Of a stretch of 14,628 bases of DNA, positions 1 to 7,675 are shown one piece after another. Both the position numbers and the translations under genes were made by a program. This DNA comes from Flavobacteriaceae bacterium. Its GTDB lineage: Bacteria; Bacteroidota; Bacteroidia; Flavobacteriales; Flavobacteriaceae. Under the pieces are notes generated by a model. The model saw only the letters and a list, made by a program, of their open reading frames with translations. It was not told the origin of the DNA and ran no database searches. The stretch covers positions 1 through 14,628 of the forward strand of contig JALZVC010000097.1 of NCBI GenBank assembly GCA_023301205.1. The letters run 5' to 3'. Positions within the stretch are counted from its first letter, which is position 1. Each line of letters opens with the position of its first letter.

Positions 1-1415
1 TATTATTATTATTAGCATCAGTAACTGGTTTTAGCCAAGTTATTGTTGTAGATAGCACGGGTGTAGCTAAAGAACAAAAGATAGAGTCAGCAGATGATCA
101 AGCTGCTACAGATAGTATCCAGTCTTTTAGTAAATATAAGGTTGAGGGAGTTACAGCCGTGGTAGGTGAGTACGTGATCGTGGAGTTTGATATCGACCTG
201 AGTTATCAAGAGTTAAAAGCACAAGGAGTTTCTACAGAAGAAATTACGCGTTGTGAACTCATAGGTAAATTGATGGAAGACAAGCTTTATGCGCATCATG
301 CAAAACAAGATAGTATTTTTGTGAGCGACGGTGAAATCACCCAACAAATAGATCAGCAAATGGAATTTATGATTAGTGAACTTGGTACGGAAGAAAAAGT
401 GGCGCAGTTTTATCGAAAAGAAAGTATTGCGCAATTACGTAAAGAGCTTTTTGAAGCCAATAAAACAATAAAATTAGCAGCAGAGATGCAGCGCACCATT
501 ATACAAGATGTAGAAGTAACTCCAGAAGAAGTAAGAGCCTTTTTCTATGCCATTCCTGAAGATGAGCGCCCTGTATTTAGTGCAGAGGTAGAAGTGGCGC
601 AATTAGTGGTAGAACCAGAAATAACAGCAGAATCAAGGCAGAAAGTAATAGATCAATTAAACGAATGGCGAACGGATATTGTAGAGAATGGGAGTAGCTT
701 TGCAACAAAAGCAGTGTTATATTCTAAAGATGGTTCTGCGCAAAAAGGAGGGCTTATAGGTAGTGTGAGACGAAATTCACCAATGGCTAAAGAATTTAAA
801 GATCAAGCATTTAGTTTATTAGAGGGAGAGGTTAGCGAGCCTTTTGAAACAGAATTTGGTTTTCATATTTTAAAGGTAGATAAGGTGAGAGGTCAAGAAG
901 TAGATGTAAGGCATATTATTATATTTCCGGAAATCACTCAAGAAACTTTAGATGCAGCGCGAACAAAAATAGATACTATAAGAGCTTCTATTCGTGATAA
1001 AGAAATCCCTTTTGCAGAAGCAGCACGTAGATATTCAGATGAGAATGAAACGCGTAATAATGGAGGGCAGTTAGTAAATCCGGTAAGGGGAGATACTCGT
1101 TTTGACCTTACCAAAATGGACCCAACTTTGGGAGCACAAGTATACGATTTAAAGACGGGAGAAGTTTCGAAAATATATAAAGATACAGATTTTCAAGGAA
1201 AAAATATGTTTAAAATTTTAACTGTGACAAACAGGTTTGAAGAACATCCTGCAGATTATGTACTTGATTATGAGAAGATTAAAGATCTCGCATTAAAACA
1301 AAAGCAAATTAAGGTTATTGAAGAATGGCAAGACACAAAGATTAAAGAAACCTACGTGAATGTAAATACAGATTATACAGATTGTGAGTTTGCTGGGAGC
1401 TGGATAAAGAAATAA
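1..1415 (+). CDS. SurA-like periplasmic chaperone with two parvulin (PpiC) domains, 5' end outside window
   Basis: The frame is open from position 3 to the stop at 1413-1415, giving 470 visible residues; the true start is upstream of the window. A GTG at 159 could be read as a start, but it is an internal Val in the conserved run AVVGEYVIVEFDID of SurA N-terminal domains. The visible N-terminus (LLLLASVTGFSQ) is the hydrophobic core and cleavage region of a signal peptide, so the protein is exported. After the helical N-domain come two parvulin-type domains, at roughly visible residues 192-302 (ending FGFHILKV) and 301-412 (starting DVRHIII, with a GGQL motif). SurA proteins chaperone outer-membrane proteins through the periplasm, and this protein probably does the same. 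Neither parvulin domain keeps both conserved active-site histidines, so chaperoning may outweigh isomerase activity. In Flavobacteria such genes often occur as adjacent paralogues, so the neighbour off the left edge may be related. Confidence 0.9.
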   Translation, partial: LLLLASVTGFSQVIVVDSTGVAKEQKIESADDQAATDSIQSFSKYKVEGVTAVVGEYVIVEFDIDLSYQELKAQGVSTEEITRCELIGKLMEDKLYAHHAKQDSIFVSDGEITQQIDQQMEFMISELGTEEKVAQFYRKESIAQLRKELFEANKTIKLAAEMQRTIIQDVEVTPEEVRAFFYAIPEDERPVFSAEVEVAQLVVEPEITAESRQKVIDQLNEWRTDIVENGSSFATKAVLYSKDGSAQKGGLIGSVRRNSPMAKEFKDQAFSLLEGEVSEPFETEFGFHILKVDKVRGQEVDVRHIIIFPEITQETLDAARTKIDTIRASIRDKEIPFAEAARRYSDENETRNNGGQLVNPVRGDTRFDLTKMDPTLGAQVYDLKTGEVSKIYKDTDFQGKNMFKILTVTNRFEEHPADYVLDYEKIKDLALKQKQIKVIEEWQDTKIKETYVNVNTDYTDCEFAGSWIKK

Positions 1416-1550
1416 GTAAAATTTGAAACTTTATAAATTAAAGATTAGTTACAATTACTTCACTAACCTTTTTCTTTTTGAAAATTACCTTTAAACTTCG
1501 TAATTAAAATTTTAAATTCGTAAACTTAAATCTAAAGAACTAATATATCA

Positions 1551-2504
1551 ATGGGAGACGTAGCAGCAGTAGAACAATTAGTAAAAAAATATAATGCCCT
1601 TAAGCAAGAAATTAAAAAGGTAATTGTTGGTCAAGATGAGGTGGTAGAACAAGTGTTGCTTTCTGTTTTTTCTGGAGGACACGCCTTATTAATTGGAGTT
1701 CCAGGTTTAGCAAAAACGCTATTGGTTAATACCGTATCTCAAGCATTAGGTCTTCAATTTAAACGTATTCAATTTACGCCAGATTTAATGCCAAGTGATA
1801 TTCTTGGTTCTGAAATTCTAGATGATAATAGAAAATTTAAATTTATTAAAGGACCTATTTTCTCTAACATTGTCCTGGCAGATGAAATTAACCGTACACC
1901 ACCTAAAACACAGGCTGCATTACTAGAGGCAATGCAAGAACGTTCTGTAACGGTTGCGGGAGAAAACTATAAATTAGATTTGCCGTATTTTGTACTTGCT
2001 ACACAGAACCCTATTGAGCAAGAAGGAACGTATCCTTTGCCAGAAGCGCAGTTAGATCGTTTTATGTTTGCTATTAATCTTGATTATCCTTCATTTACAG
2101 AAGAAGTAGCTATAGTAAAGGCTACAACTGCAGTTGCTAAGCCAACGGTTAACGCGCTGTTTACTGCCCAAGAGATTATTGATTTTCAAGACTTAATACG
2201 TCGTATTCCCGTTGCAGATAATGTGGTAGAATATGCAGTAACGCTCGTAGGTAAAACAAGGCCTAATAGTCAAGCTGCACCAGAAACTATAAAAAAATAT
2301 ATAGACTGGGGAGCGGGACCAAGAGCTTCTCAAAACCTTATACTTGCTGCAAAAGCAAATGCAGCGTTACATGGTAAATTTTCTCCAGATATAGAAGACG
2401 TTCAAAAAGTCGCTACTGGAATATTGCGTCACCGTATGATTAAAAATTACAAGGCAGAAGCAGAAGGCCTTACTATTGAAGAAATAATTGAAGGGCTGTT
2501 TTAA
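1551..2504 (+). CDS. MoxR-family AAA+ ATPase
   Basis: This 317-residue protein has the full MoxR signature: Walker A GVPGLAKT at 49-56, Walker B VLADEINR at 108-115, sensor-1 region ATQNPIEQEGTYPLPEAQLDRF at about 150-171, and a C-terminal lid helix region. The length is normal for the family. MoxR ATPases are cytoplasmic hexameric remodelling machines that act as chaperones for assembling or activating partner complexes, usually together with DUF58 and von Willebrand factor A proteins. Here no DUF58 or vWA gene follows. Instead two tiny membrane proteins lie 12 and 13 bp downstream, so the three genes look like one transcription unit. The ATG at 1551 begins a normal MoxR N-terminus and lies 135 bp after the preceding gene. 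That gap holds no clear TAnnTTTG promoter; TAAATTCG at 1513-1520 is the nearest match. The specific substrate is unknown. Confidence 0.93.
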   Translation: MGDVAAVEQLVKKYNALKQEIKKVIVGQDEVVEQVLLSVFSGGHALLIGVPGLAKTLLVNTVSQALGLQFKRIQFTPDLMPSDILGSEILDDNRKFKFIKGPIFSNIVLADEINRTPPKTQAALLEAMQERSVTVAGENYKLDLPYFVLATQNPIEQEGTYPLPEAQLDRFMFAINLDYPSFTEEVAIVKATTAVAKPTVNALFTAQEIIDFQDLIRRIPVADNVVEYAVTLVGKTRPNSQAAPETIKKYIDWGAGPRASQNLILAAKANAALHGKFSPDIEDVQKVATGILRHRMIKNYKAEAEGLTIEEIIEGLF

Positions 2505-2516
2505 AACCTAAACATT

Positions 2517-2702
2517 ATGTCAATACGTATCTCTCGTTTATTACTTATTTTTGGAGCTTTACTAGTTATTGTAGGTGCTGTATTTAAATTGATGCATCTA
2601 GGCGTAGGATTTTTACAAGCAAATCTTTTAGTAGGGGCAGGAGCACTCTTCGTTATTATTGCACTTGTGATACTTGCCGTTAATCGCGCAATGAAGAAAT
2701 AA
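2517..2702 (+). CDS. Small two-helix membrane protein, GldL N-terminal-like (no motor glutamate)
   Basis: A 61-residue protein made of two transmembrane helices (about residues 8-24 and 33-55) joined by a short loop, with basic ends (SIRISR at the start, NRAMKK at the end). The first helix ends in VGAVFKLMHLG, which resembles the VGALFKITH-type motif at the corresponding place in GldL, the inner-membrane motor subunit of gliding and type IX secretion. The second helix lacks the acidic residue found in GldL and has hydrophobic residues there (about L44/F45). The protein is far shorter than GldL, which has a long cytoplasmic tail. It begins 12 bp after the MoxR stop and is followed 13 bp later by a paralogue. 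Its role is unknown; homology to GldL is inferred from the motif only, and no search could be run. Confidence 0.75.
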   Translation: MSIRISRLLLIFGALLVIVGAVFKLMHLGVGFLQANLLVGAGALFVIIALVILAVNRAMKK

Positions 2703-2715
2703 AGATTTCTTACTT

Positions 2716-2898
2716 ATGAAACTTCAAGATTTTAAAATCCCATTATTGGTTTTAATTTTCGGGTCTGCCATCGTCATTATTGGTGCGCTGATGAAAATTA
2801 TGCATTGGCCGTATGCCAACGTTATGATTATGCTAGGCGGAGCCTGCGAGGTTGTTGCGGCCGTTTTGGTTATTAGGCAATTACTCAAACCTAGATGA
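2716..2898 (+). CDS. Small two-helix membrane protein, GldL N-terminal-like (retains glutamate E45)
   Basis: A 60-residue protein with two predicted transmembrane helices (about 8-26 and 34-53). Its IIGALMKIMHWP segment at 21-32 closely resembles the GALFKITHF/HWP motif at the end of the first GldL transmembrane helix. The second helix carries Glu45 in LGGACEVVAAVL, at the position where GldL has the conserved membrane glutamate (IGLLTEALIF) thought to carry protons in the GldLM motor. The C-terminus is basic (RQLLKPR). It is the last gene of the apparent moxR unit, before a 309 bp gap. The similarity to the preceding gene suggests a tandem duplication or a heteromeric pair. Function unknown; a channel, motor-like or simple structural role would all fit. 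Confidence 0.77.
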   Translation: MKLQDFKIPLLVLIFGSAIVIIGALMKIMHWPYANVMIMLGGACEVVAAVLVIRQLLKPR

Positions 2899-3207
2899 TA
2901 TTTTCTTTTACTTCGGAAACAATAAAACTTTACAAGTTGTCAAGGGGTTAATAATTATAAAAATTTTAAAACTCCCTAAAATGCTAAATCTCTCTTTGTC
3001 TTTCAGGGTAAAGTATTGATTTTCAGTATTTTTATTTATCTTATTTTTTTTTATTTCAAAATGTGAGTAAAAAAAATGCAAGAAGGTATAAGGTTAAGAT
3101 GTCTTTTATAAAATCTTTCTACTTTTTTGTATATTGCAGTACTTGAGAAATCAACCAATTTCAAGAATAATATTTCATTAAATTCATTAAACCTAATACT
3201 ATTATAT
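2899..3207. other. AT-rich intergenic region upstream of aconitase
   Basis: This 309 bp gap holds no convincing gene or RNA. It has a T-rich tract around 3030-3055 and a direct repeat of AGTATT separated by 7 bases around 3011-3030. A weak promoter-like TATATTGC lies at 3130-3137. There is no clear intrinsic terminator for the upstream small genes. An in-frame upstream extension of the aconitase reading frame covers 3127-3207, but it is lysine- and asparagine-rich and unlike aconitase, so I treat it as untranslated leader. Confidence 0.5.
3130..3137 (+). promoter_or_regulatory. Weak candidate -7 element for aconitase
   Basis: TATATTGC is one T short of the common flavobacterial TATATTTGC form of the TAnnTTTG element. 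No TTG or TTTG is correctly spaced upstream. It would give a leader of about 65-70 nt before the ATG at 3208. Confidence 0.25.
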
Positions 3208-5481
3208 ATGGCATTCGATATAGATATGATTAAGAAAGTGTACGCCCACAAAGTAGAACGTGTGGATCTTGCACGTGGGGTTGTAGGAAAACCTCTAACA
3301 CTTTCAGAAAAAATATTGTATTCTCACCTTTGGGATGGGAAAAGTACAAAAGCTTTTAGACGCGGAAAAGATTATGTGGATTTTGCACCAGACAGAATTG
3401 CATGCCAGGATGCGACGGCACAGATGGCTTTGTTACAATTTATGCAAGCGGGTAAAAAAACTGTGGCAGTACCAACAACAGTACATTGTGATCACTTAAT
3501 ACAAGCGAAGCAAGGTGCAACGCAAGATTTAAAACATGCCAACGAGGTAAGTAACGAAGTTTTTGATTTCTTAGAATCTGTATCAAATAAATTTGGTATT
3601 GGATTTTGGGCGCCAGGAGCTGGGATTATTCATCAAGTAGTATTAGAAAATTATGCATTCCCTGGAGGAATGATGATTGGTACTGATTCTCACACAGTAA
3701 ATGCTGGTGGTTTAGGTATGATCGCTATTGGTGTAGGTGGAGCAGATGCAGTGGATGTAATGGCTGGAATGGCTTGGGAGTTAAAATTTCCGAAGTTAAT
3801 AGGAGTAAAATTAGTAGGAAAATTAAGTGGATGGACTGCGCCTAAAGATGTAATCTTAAAAGTAGCAGAAATTCTAACAGCAAAAGGAGGAACTGGAGCT
3901 ATTGTAGAATATTTTGGACCAGGTGCAACGGCAATGTCGTGTACAGGAAAAGGAACTATCTGTAATATGGGTGCAGAAATAGGAGCAACGACTTCTACTT
4001 TTGGCTATGATGATTCTATGGAGCGTTATTTAAGAGCGACAGATAGAGCAGATGTTGCAGATGAAGCAAATAAAATAAGAGAATACTTAACAGCAGATCC
4101 AGAAGTATATGCAGATCCAGATTCTTATTTTGATCAAGTTATAGAGATCAACCTTTCTGAGCTTGGACCACTTTTAAATGGACCATTTACGCCAGACCTT
4201 TCTACAACGGTTGGTGAAGCAATGACAACAAAAGCAAATAAAAATGACTGGCCATTAAAAGTTGAATGGAGTTTAATAGGTTCTTGTACAAACTCTTCTT
4301 ATGAAGATTTATCAAGAGCAGCTTCTGTTGCAGAATTTGGGCATAAAAATGGACTTACCTTAAAAGCAGAATTAGGAATTAACCCAGGTTCTGAGACGGT
4401 ACGATATACAACAGAGCGTGACGGAATTCTAAAAACCTTTGAAGACTTAGGTGCACGAATTTTCACAAATGCTTGCGGACCTTGTATTGGGCAATGGGCA
4501 CGTTATGATGATCCAAAGAACGCTCCTAAAAATAGTATTGTACATTCATTCAACAGAAACTTTGCAAAACGTGCAGATGGGAATCCTAATACGCACGCCT
4601 TTGTAGCATCTCCAGAATTAACAGCAGCGATTGCTTTTTCTGGAAGATTAGATTTTAATCCAATTACAGATACCCTTATTAATGACAAGGGGCAAGAAAT
4701 TAAATTTGATGAGCCAACAGGATGGGAACTTCCTCCTAAAGGTTTTGAGGTGAAAGAAAATGGTTTTGTAGCGCCTATGGAAGATGGTTCTGGTGTTGTG
4801 ATATCTGTAAGCCCTACTAGTGAGCGCTTGCAATTATTGACACCATTTGACCCTATAAATGATGGCGATTTAACAAAAGTGAAGTTGCTAATAAAGGCTT
4901 TCGGAAAATGTACTACAGATCACATTTCTATGGCAGGACCTTGGTTACGTTATAGAGGTCATTTAGATAATATATCTAACAACTGTTTAATTGGGGCGGT
5001 AAACGCTTATGGTAAGAAAACAAATTTTGTAAAGAATCAGTTGACAGGAGAGTTTGGCGGTGTGCCAGATACTGCACGTGATTATAAAGCAAACAGCGTA
5101 TATTCTATCGTTGTGGGTGACCATAATTATGGTGAAGGTTCTTCAAGAGAGCATGCGGCAATGGAGCCACGACACTTATATGTTGCGGCTGTACTTGTAA
5201 AATCTTTTGCACGTATTCACGAAACAAACCTTAAAAAACAAGGGATGTTAGGTTTAACGTTTGCAACAGAATCTGATTATGATAAAATCCAAGAAGACGA
5301 TTCATTTAACTTTACAGACATCGCATCGTTTGCATCAGGAAAACCTTTAACTATAGAGGTGACGCACGCAGACGGATCTATGGATACCATTATGGCAAAT
5401 CATACCTATAATGAAGCTCAAATAGAGTGGTATAGAGAAGGAAGTGCATTGAATAAAATCAAGAAGGATAACGCGTCATAA
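3208..5481 (+). CDS. acn: Aconitate hydratase, mitochondrial type
   Basis: A 757-residue aconitase that interconverts citrate and isocitrate via cis-aconitate in the citric acid cycle, in the cytoplasm. The three [4Fe-4S] cluster ligands are present: Cys360 in GSCTNSS, and Cys423 and Cys426 in ACGPC. These lie within two residues of the mature mammalian mitochondrial numbering, which together with overall length places the enzyme in the mitochondrial-type branch rather than AcnA/IRP1 or AcnB. The early part contains TVHCDHL and [14 protein letters not shown] substrate-site motifs, and the C-terminal swivel domain has [16 protein letters not shown] with SSREH at 645-649. I chose the ATG at 3208 ([14 protein letters not shown]) because it matches the usual N-terminus; a longer frame starting near 3127 adds 27 residues without aconitase character. 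The gene ends 26 bp before a strong terminator, so it is probably monocistronic. Confidence 0.97.
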   Translation: MAFDIDMIKKVYAHKVERVDLARGVVGKPLTLSEKILYSHLWDGKSTKAFRRGKDYVDFAPDRIACQDATAQMALLQFMQAGKKTVAVPTTVHCDHLIQAKQGATQDLKHANEVSNEVFDFLESVSNKFGIGFWAPGAGIIHQVVLENYAFPGGMMIGTDSHTVNAGGLGMIAIGVGGADAVDVMAGMAWELKFPKLIGVKLVGKLSGWTAPKDVILKVAEILTAKGGTGAIVEYFGPGATAMSCTGKGTICNMGAEIGATTSTFGYDDSMERYLRATDRADVADEANKIREYLTADPEVYADPDSYFDQVIEINLSELGPLLNGPFTPDLSTTVGEAMTTKANKNDWPLKVEWSLIGSCTNSSYEDLSRAASVAEFGHKNGLTLKAELGINPGSETVRYTTERDGILKTFEDLGARIFTNACGPCIGQWARYDDPKNAPKNSIVHSFNRNFAKRADGNPNTHAFVASPELTAAIAFSGRLDFNPITDTLINDKGQEIKFDEPTGWELPPKGFEVKENGFVAPMEDGSGVVISVSPTSERLQLLTPFDPINDGDLTKVKLLIKAFGKCTTDHISMAGPWLRYRGHLDNISNNCLIGAVNAYGKKTNFVKNQLTGEFGGVPDTARDYKANSVYSIVVGDHNYGEGSSREHAAMEPRHLYVAAVLVKSFARIHETNLKKQGMLGLTFATESDYDKIQEDDSFNFTDIASFASGKPLTIEVTHADGSMDTIMANHTYNEAQIEWYREGSALNKIKKDNAS

Positions 5482-5507
5482 CGCATTATTACTACCTAAA
5501 TATTTTA

Positions 5508-5549
5508 AAGAAGCTGTCTAATTGTAATTAGGCAGCTTCTTCTTTTTTT
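5508..5549 (+). terminator. Strong intrinsic terminator after aconitase
   Basis: The arms at 5508-5523 and 5526-5541 pair over 16 bp with a single G-U wobble and only two unpaired bases (GT) between the arms, so a few apical pairs will open to form the loop. A T-rich run at 5543-5549 follows. It lies 26 bp after the aconitase stop and separates that gene from the next one. Confidence 0.9.
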
Positions 5550-5552
5550 AAG

Positions 5553-5560
5553 TAGCTTTG
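5553..5560 (+). promoter_or_regulatory. TAnnTTTG -7 element immediately before the TlpA-like gene
   Basis: TAGCTTTG matches the Bacteroidota -7 consensus exactly and ends only 4 bases before the ATG at 5565. Transcription would then begin at or next to the start codon. No well-spaced -33 TTG is visible; the upstream bases are the aconitase terminator. Confidence 0.5.
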
Positions 5561-5564
5561 CGAT

Positions 5565-6131
5565 ATGAAAGAGACACTGAGAAAACACTGGAGTACTATT
5601 GCCTTAGGCGTTATTGTAGTTTTATTTTTTATATCACAAACATCAATGCCTATTCGTTCTTTTGTCAGTTGGATAACTGCTTTTAGTCCTTCGGAAATAG
5701 CTAAGGAGGAACAAGTAGTATTACAAAATTACGACTGGAATCTTATTGCAGAAAACAACTCGGTTAACCTAAAGCAATCTAAAGGAAAAGTAGTTTTAAT
5801 CAATTTGTGGGCTACTTGGTGTCCACCATGTGTCGCAGAAATGCCGTCGCTACAAAACTTATATGACACATACGGTGAACAAGTAGATTTTTACTTTGTA
5901 AGCGGTGAAGAAAGAGAAGTTGTGGATGCTTTTATGAAAAAGAAAGGATATACATTTCCGGTTTATTTGCAACGTTTTAGTCCGCCAGCGCAGCTAGAAG
6001 GACGTTCCATTCCAGCTACTTTTTTAATAGCCAAGGATGGGAAAATTGTAATAAAAAAGGCAGGTGCTGCAGATTGGAATAGTGAGCAAACCAGAGCGAT
6101 TGTTCAAGAATTATTGGATGCTGATATTTAA
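5565..6131 (+). CDS. Membrane-anchored TlpA-like thioredoxin
   Basis: A 188-residue protein with an N-terminal anchor helix (about residues 11-24, IALGVIVVLFFIS) and no obvious cleavage site. A thioredoxin-fold domain follows, facing the periplasm. The active site is WCPPC with Cys86 and Cys89, preceded by INLWAT. A cis-proline loop is present at SIPAT (Pro150). The pattern and length fit the TlpA/ResA group, which reduces periplasmic disulfides, for example in cytochrome c maturation or in rescue of oxidised proteins. No cytochrome assembly genes are adjacent, so the partner cannot be read from context. It stands alone between the aconitase terminator and a 285 bp gap, with a -7 element next to its ATG. 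Confidence 0.92.
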   Translation: MKETLRKHWSTIALGVIVVLFFISQTSMPIRSFVSWITAFSPSEIAKEEQVVLQNYDWNLIAENNSVNLKQSKGKVVLINLWATWCPPCVAEMPSLQNLYDTYGEQVDFYFVSGEEREVVDAFMKKKGYTFPVYLQRFSPPAQLEGRSIPATFLIAKDGKIVIKKAGAADWNSEQTRAIVQELLDADI

Positions 6132-6248
6132 TTACGGAAACGTAGTAGTCATACCAAGAGTAGATCTGTTATTTTAAATAAGCTTTAAAAAATAGCAATG
6201 AGTTAAAGATAAAAGTTAATAGGATTTGTTAGAACTGGAATAAAATTT

Positions 6249-6266
6249 TTCCCACTTCCCACTTCC
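6249..6266. repeat. Short tandem heptamer, CCCACTT
   Basis: CCCACTT occurs twice in tandem (6251-6264), flanked by TT and CC so that the pattern extends to about 2.5 units. It lies in the intergenic region between the TlpA-like gene and sucC. No function is evident. Confidence 0.7.
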
Positions 6267-6294
6267 AATCTAACATCATTTTAACCCCTAAATT

Positions 6295-6328
6295 TTAATG
6301 GCTATAGCTATTAACCAATTCGTTAATA
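6295..6328. promoter_or_regulatory. Overlapping palindromes upstream of sucC (possible operator)
   Basis: A 20 bp palindrome with one mismatched pair (TTAATGGCTATAGCTATTAA, 6295-6314) overlaps a perfect 7 bp inverted repeat, TATTAAC and GTTAATA, at 6309-6315 and 6322-6328. Neither is followed by a T-run, so they are not terminators. They lie about 50-85 bp upstream of the candidate sucC -7 element, where a DNA-binding regulator could act. Confidence 0.4.
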
Positions 6329-6379
6329 TTTCCGAAGTAATTGTGTATAAGAAACACCCTTCAATCACTAAACATTTGT

Positions 6380-6387
6380 TATTTTTG
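6380..6387 (+). promoter_or_regulatory. Candidate -7 element for sucC
   Basis: TATTTTTG matches TAnnTTTG exactly and ends 29 bases before the sucC ATG at 6417. The nearest upstream TTG (6341-6343) is 36 bases away, too far for a normal -33 box, so the match is partial. Confidence 0.45.
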
Positions 6388-6416
6388 TAATACTAAAAAT
6401 TTAGAATTACTAGACT

Positions 6417-7607
6417 ATGAATTTACACGAATATCAAGGAAAACAAATATTAAACAGCTTCGGTGTTGAGATACAACGCGGTATTGTTGCATCTACACCA
6501 GAAGAGGCAGTAGCAGCAGCAAAAAAGCTAACGGAAGATACAGGAACTGGATGGCACGTTATTAAGGCCCAAGTGCACGCAGGTGGTCGTGGTAAAGGTG
6601 GTGGAGTAAAGCTAGCAAAAAGTCTTGATGATGTAAAGCGGATTGCTGGAGATATTATTGGGATGAACCTAATAACACCTCAAACGAGCGCAGAAGGAAA
6701 AAAAGTACACCAAGTTTTAATAACAGAAGATGTATACTATCCTGGTGACAGTGAGCCAGAAGAATATTATATGAGTGTATTATTAAACCGTACTACGGGG
6801 AAGAATATGATTATGTATTCTACAGAAGGCGGTATGGATATCGAGCAAGTTGCAGAAGAGACTCCACATTTAATTTTTCACGAAGAAATAGATCCTGCAA
6901 CTGGATTTTTACCATTTCAGGCACGTAAGGTTGCCTTTAATCTTGGTTTAAGTGGTATGGCTTTTAAGCAGATGACAAAATTTGTTACGGCACTAGTTAC
7001 AGCATATGAAAAAAGTGATTCTTCTTTATTTGAGATAAATCCAGTATTAAAGACAAGTGACGATAAAATTATTGCAGTAGATGCAAAAGTATCTATAGAT
7101 GATAATGCTTTGTTCCGTCATAAAGACTACCTAGAGATGCGTGATAAGCGTGAAGAGAACCCAGTAGAGGTAGAGGCTGGTGAGGTAGGATTGAGTTATG
7201 TTGATCTTGACGGTAACGTTGGGTGTATGGTAAATGGTGCAGGTCTTGCGATGGCAACTATGGATTTAATTAAGCAAGCAGGTGGAGAACCAGCAAACTT
7301 TCTTGATGTAGGTGGTACAGCAGATGCAGAGCGTGTAGAGATTGCCTTTAAATTGATTTTAAAAGATCCTAGCGTAAAAGCGATTTTGATTAATATTTTT
7401 GGTGGTATTGTACGTTGTGATCGTGTGGCTCAAGGTATTGTAGATGCTTACAAAAATATGGGAAATATAGAAGTGCCAATCATTGTTCGTTTACAAGGTA
7501 CTAATGCAGATATCGCAAAAGAGTTAATTGATAACAGTGGTCTTGATGTACAAAGTGCCGTTGAGTTTCAAGAGGCTGCAGATAAAGTACAAGCAGTTTT
7601 AGCTTAA
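6417..7607 (+). CDS. sucC: Succinyl-CoA ligase (ADP/GDP-forming) subunit beta
   Basis: A 396-residue protein close to the usual length of about 390. It begins with the characteristic [12 protein letters not shown]. The ATP-grasp nucleotide-binding domain includes [16 protein letters not shown] at 50-65, and the C-terminal ligase domain holds FLDVGGTAD and [16 protein letters not shown]. With SucD it forms the enzyme that converts succinyl-CoA to succinate with nucleotide triphosphate formation in the citric acid cycle; SucC supplies nucleotide binding and part of the phosphohistidine transfer site. No sucD lies in the window. Immediately downstream is a terminator and an unrelated gene, so the two subunits must be encoded separately, an arrangement I believe is common in Flavobacteria. 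Expression balance with sucD would then have to be set in trans. Confidence 0.97.
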   Translation: MNLHEYQGKQILNSFGVEIQRGIVASTPEEAVAAAKKLTEDTGTGWHVIKAQVHAGGRGKGGGVKLAKSLDDVKRIAGDIIGMNLITPQTSAEGKKVHQVLITEDVYYPGDSEPEEYYMSVLLNRTTGKNMIMYSTEGGMDIEQVAEETPHLIFHEEIDPATGFLPFQARKVAFNLGLSGMAFKQMTKFVTALVTAYEKSDSSLFEINPVLKTSDDKIIAVDAKVSIDDNALFRHKDYLEMRDKREENPVEVEAGEVGLSYVDLDGNVGCMVNGAGLAMATMDLIKQAGGEPANFLDVGGTADAERVEIAFKLILKDPSVKAILINIFGGIVRCDRVAQGIVDAYKNMGNIEVPIIVRLQGTNADIAKELIDNSGLDVQSAVEFQEAADKVQAVLA

Positions 7608-7628
7608 CGCGAAAATCTGATAAATTTG

Positions 7629-7661
7629 AAGCCTTGGAGATTTATTTTCAAGGCTTTTTTT
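7629..7661 (+). terminator. Intrinsic terminator after sucC
   Basis: AAGCCTTG (7629-7636) pairs perfectly with CAAGGCTT (7649-7656) around a 12-base loop, and a T-run continues to 7661. It begins 22 bases after the sucC stop. Its last T is also the first base of the next gene's -7 element. Confidence 0.85.
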
Positions 7662-7668
7662 ATCTTTG
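7661..7668 (+). promoter_or_regulatory. TAnnTTTG -7 element just before the TerB-like gene
   Basis: TATCTTTG matches the -7 consensus exactly and ends 7 bases before the ATG at 7676. A TTG at 7634-7636, inside the terminator arm, lies 24 bases upstream, slightly wide for a -33 box. The mRNA would have almost no leader. Confidence 0.5.
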
Positions 7669-7675
7669 AATTATT

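Noticed and set aside
159..1415. SurA-like gene starting at the GTG at 159
   Set aside because: The frame stays open to the left edge and encodes a signal peptide there; the GTG is a Val codon inside the conserved AVVG motif.
3127..3207. 27-residue N-terminal extension of aconitase
   Set aside because: It has no aconitase-like sequence, and the ATG at 3208 gives the standard N-terminus and length.
4503..4833. Minus-strand open frames inside aconitase
   Set aside because: They are shadows of the strongly conserved aconitase coding sequence.
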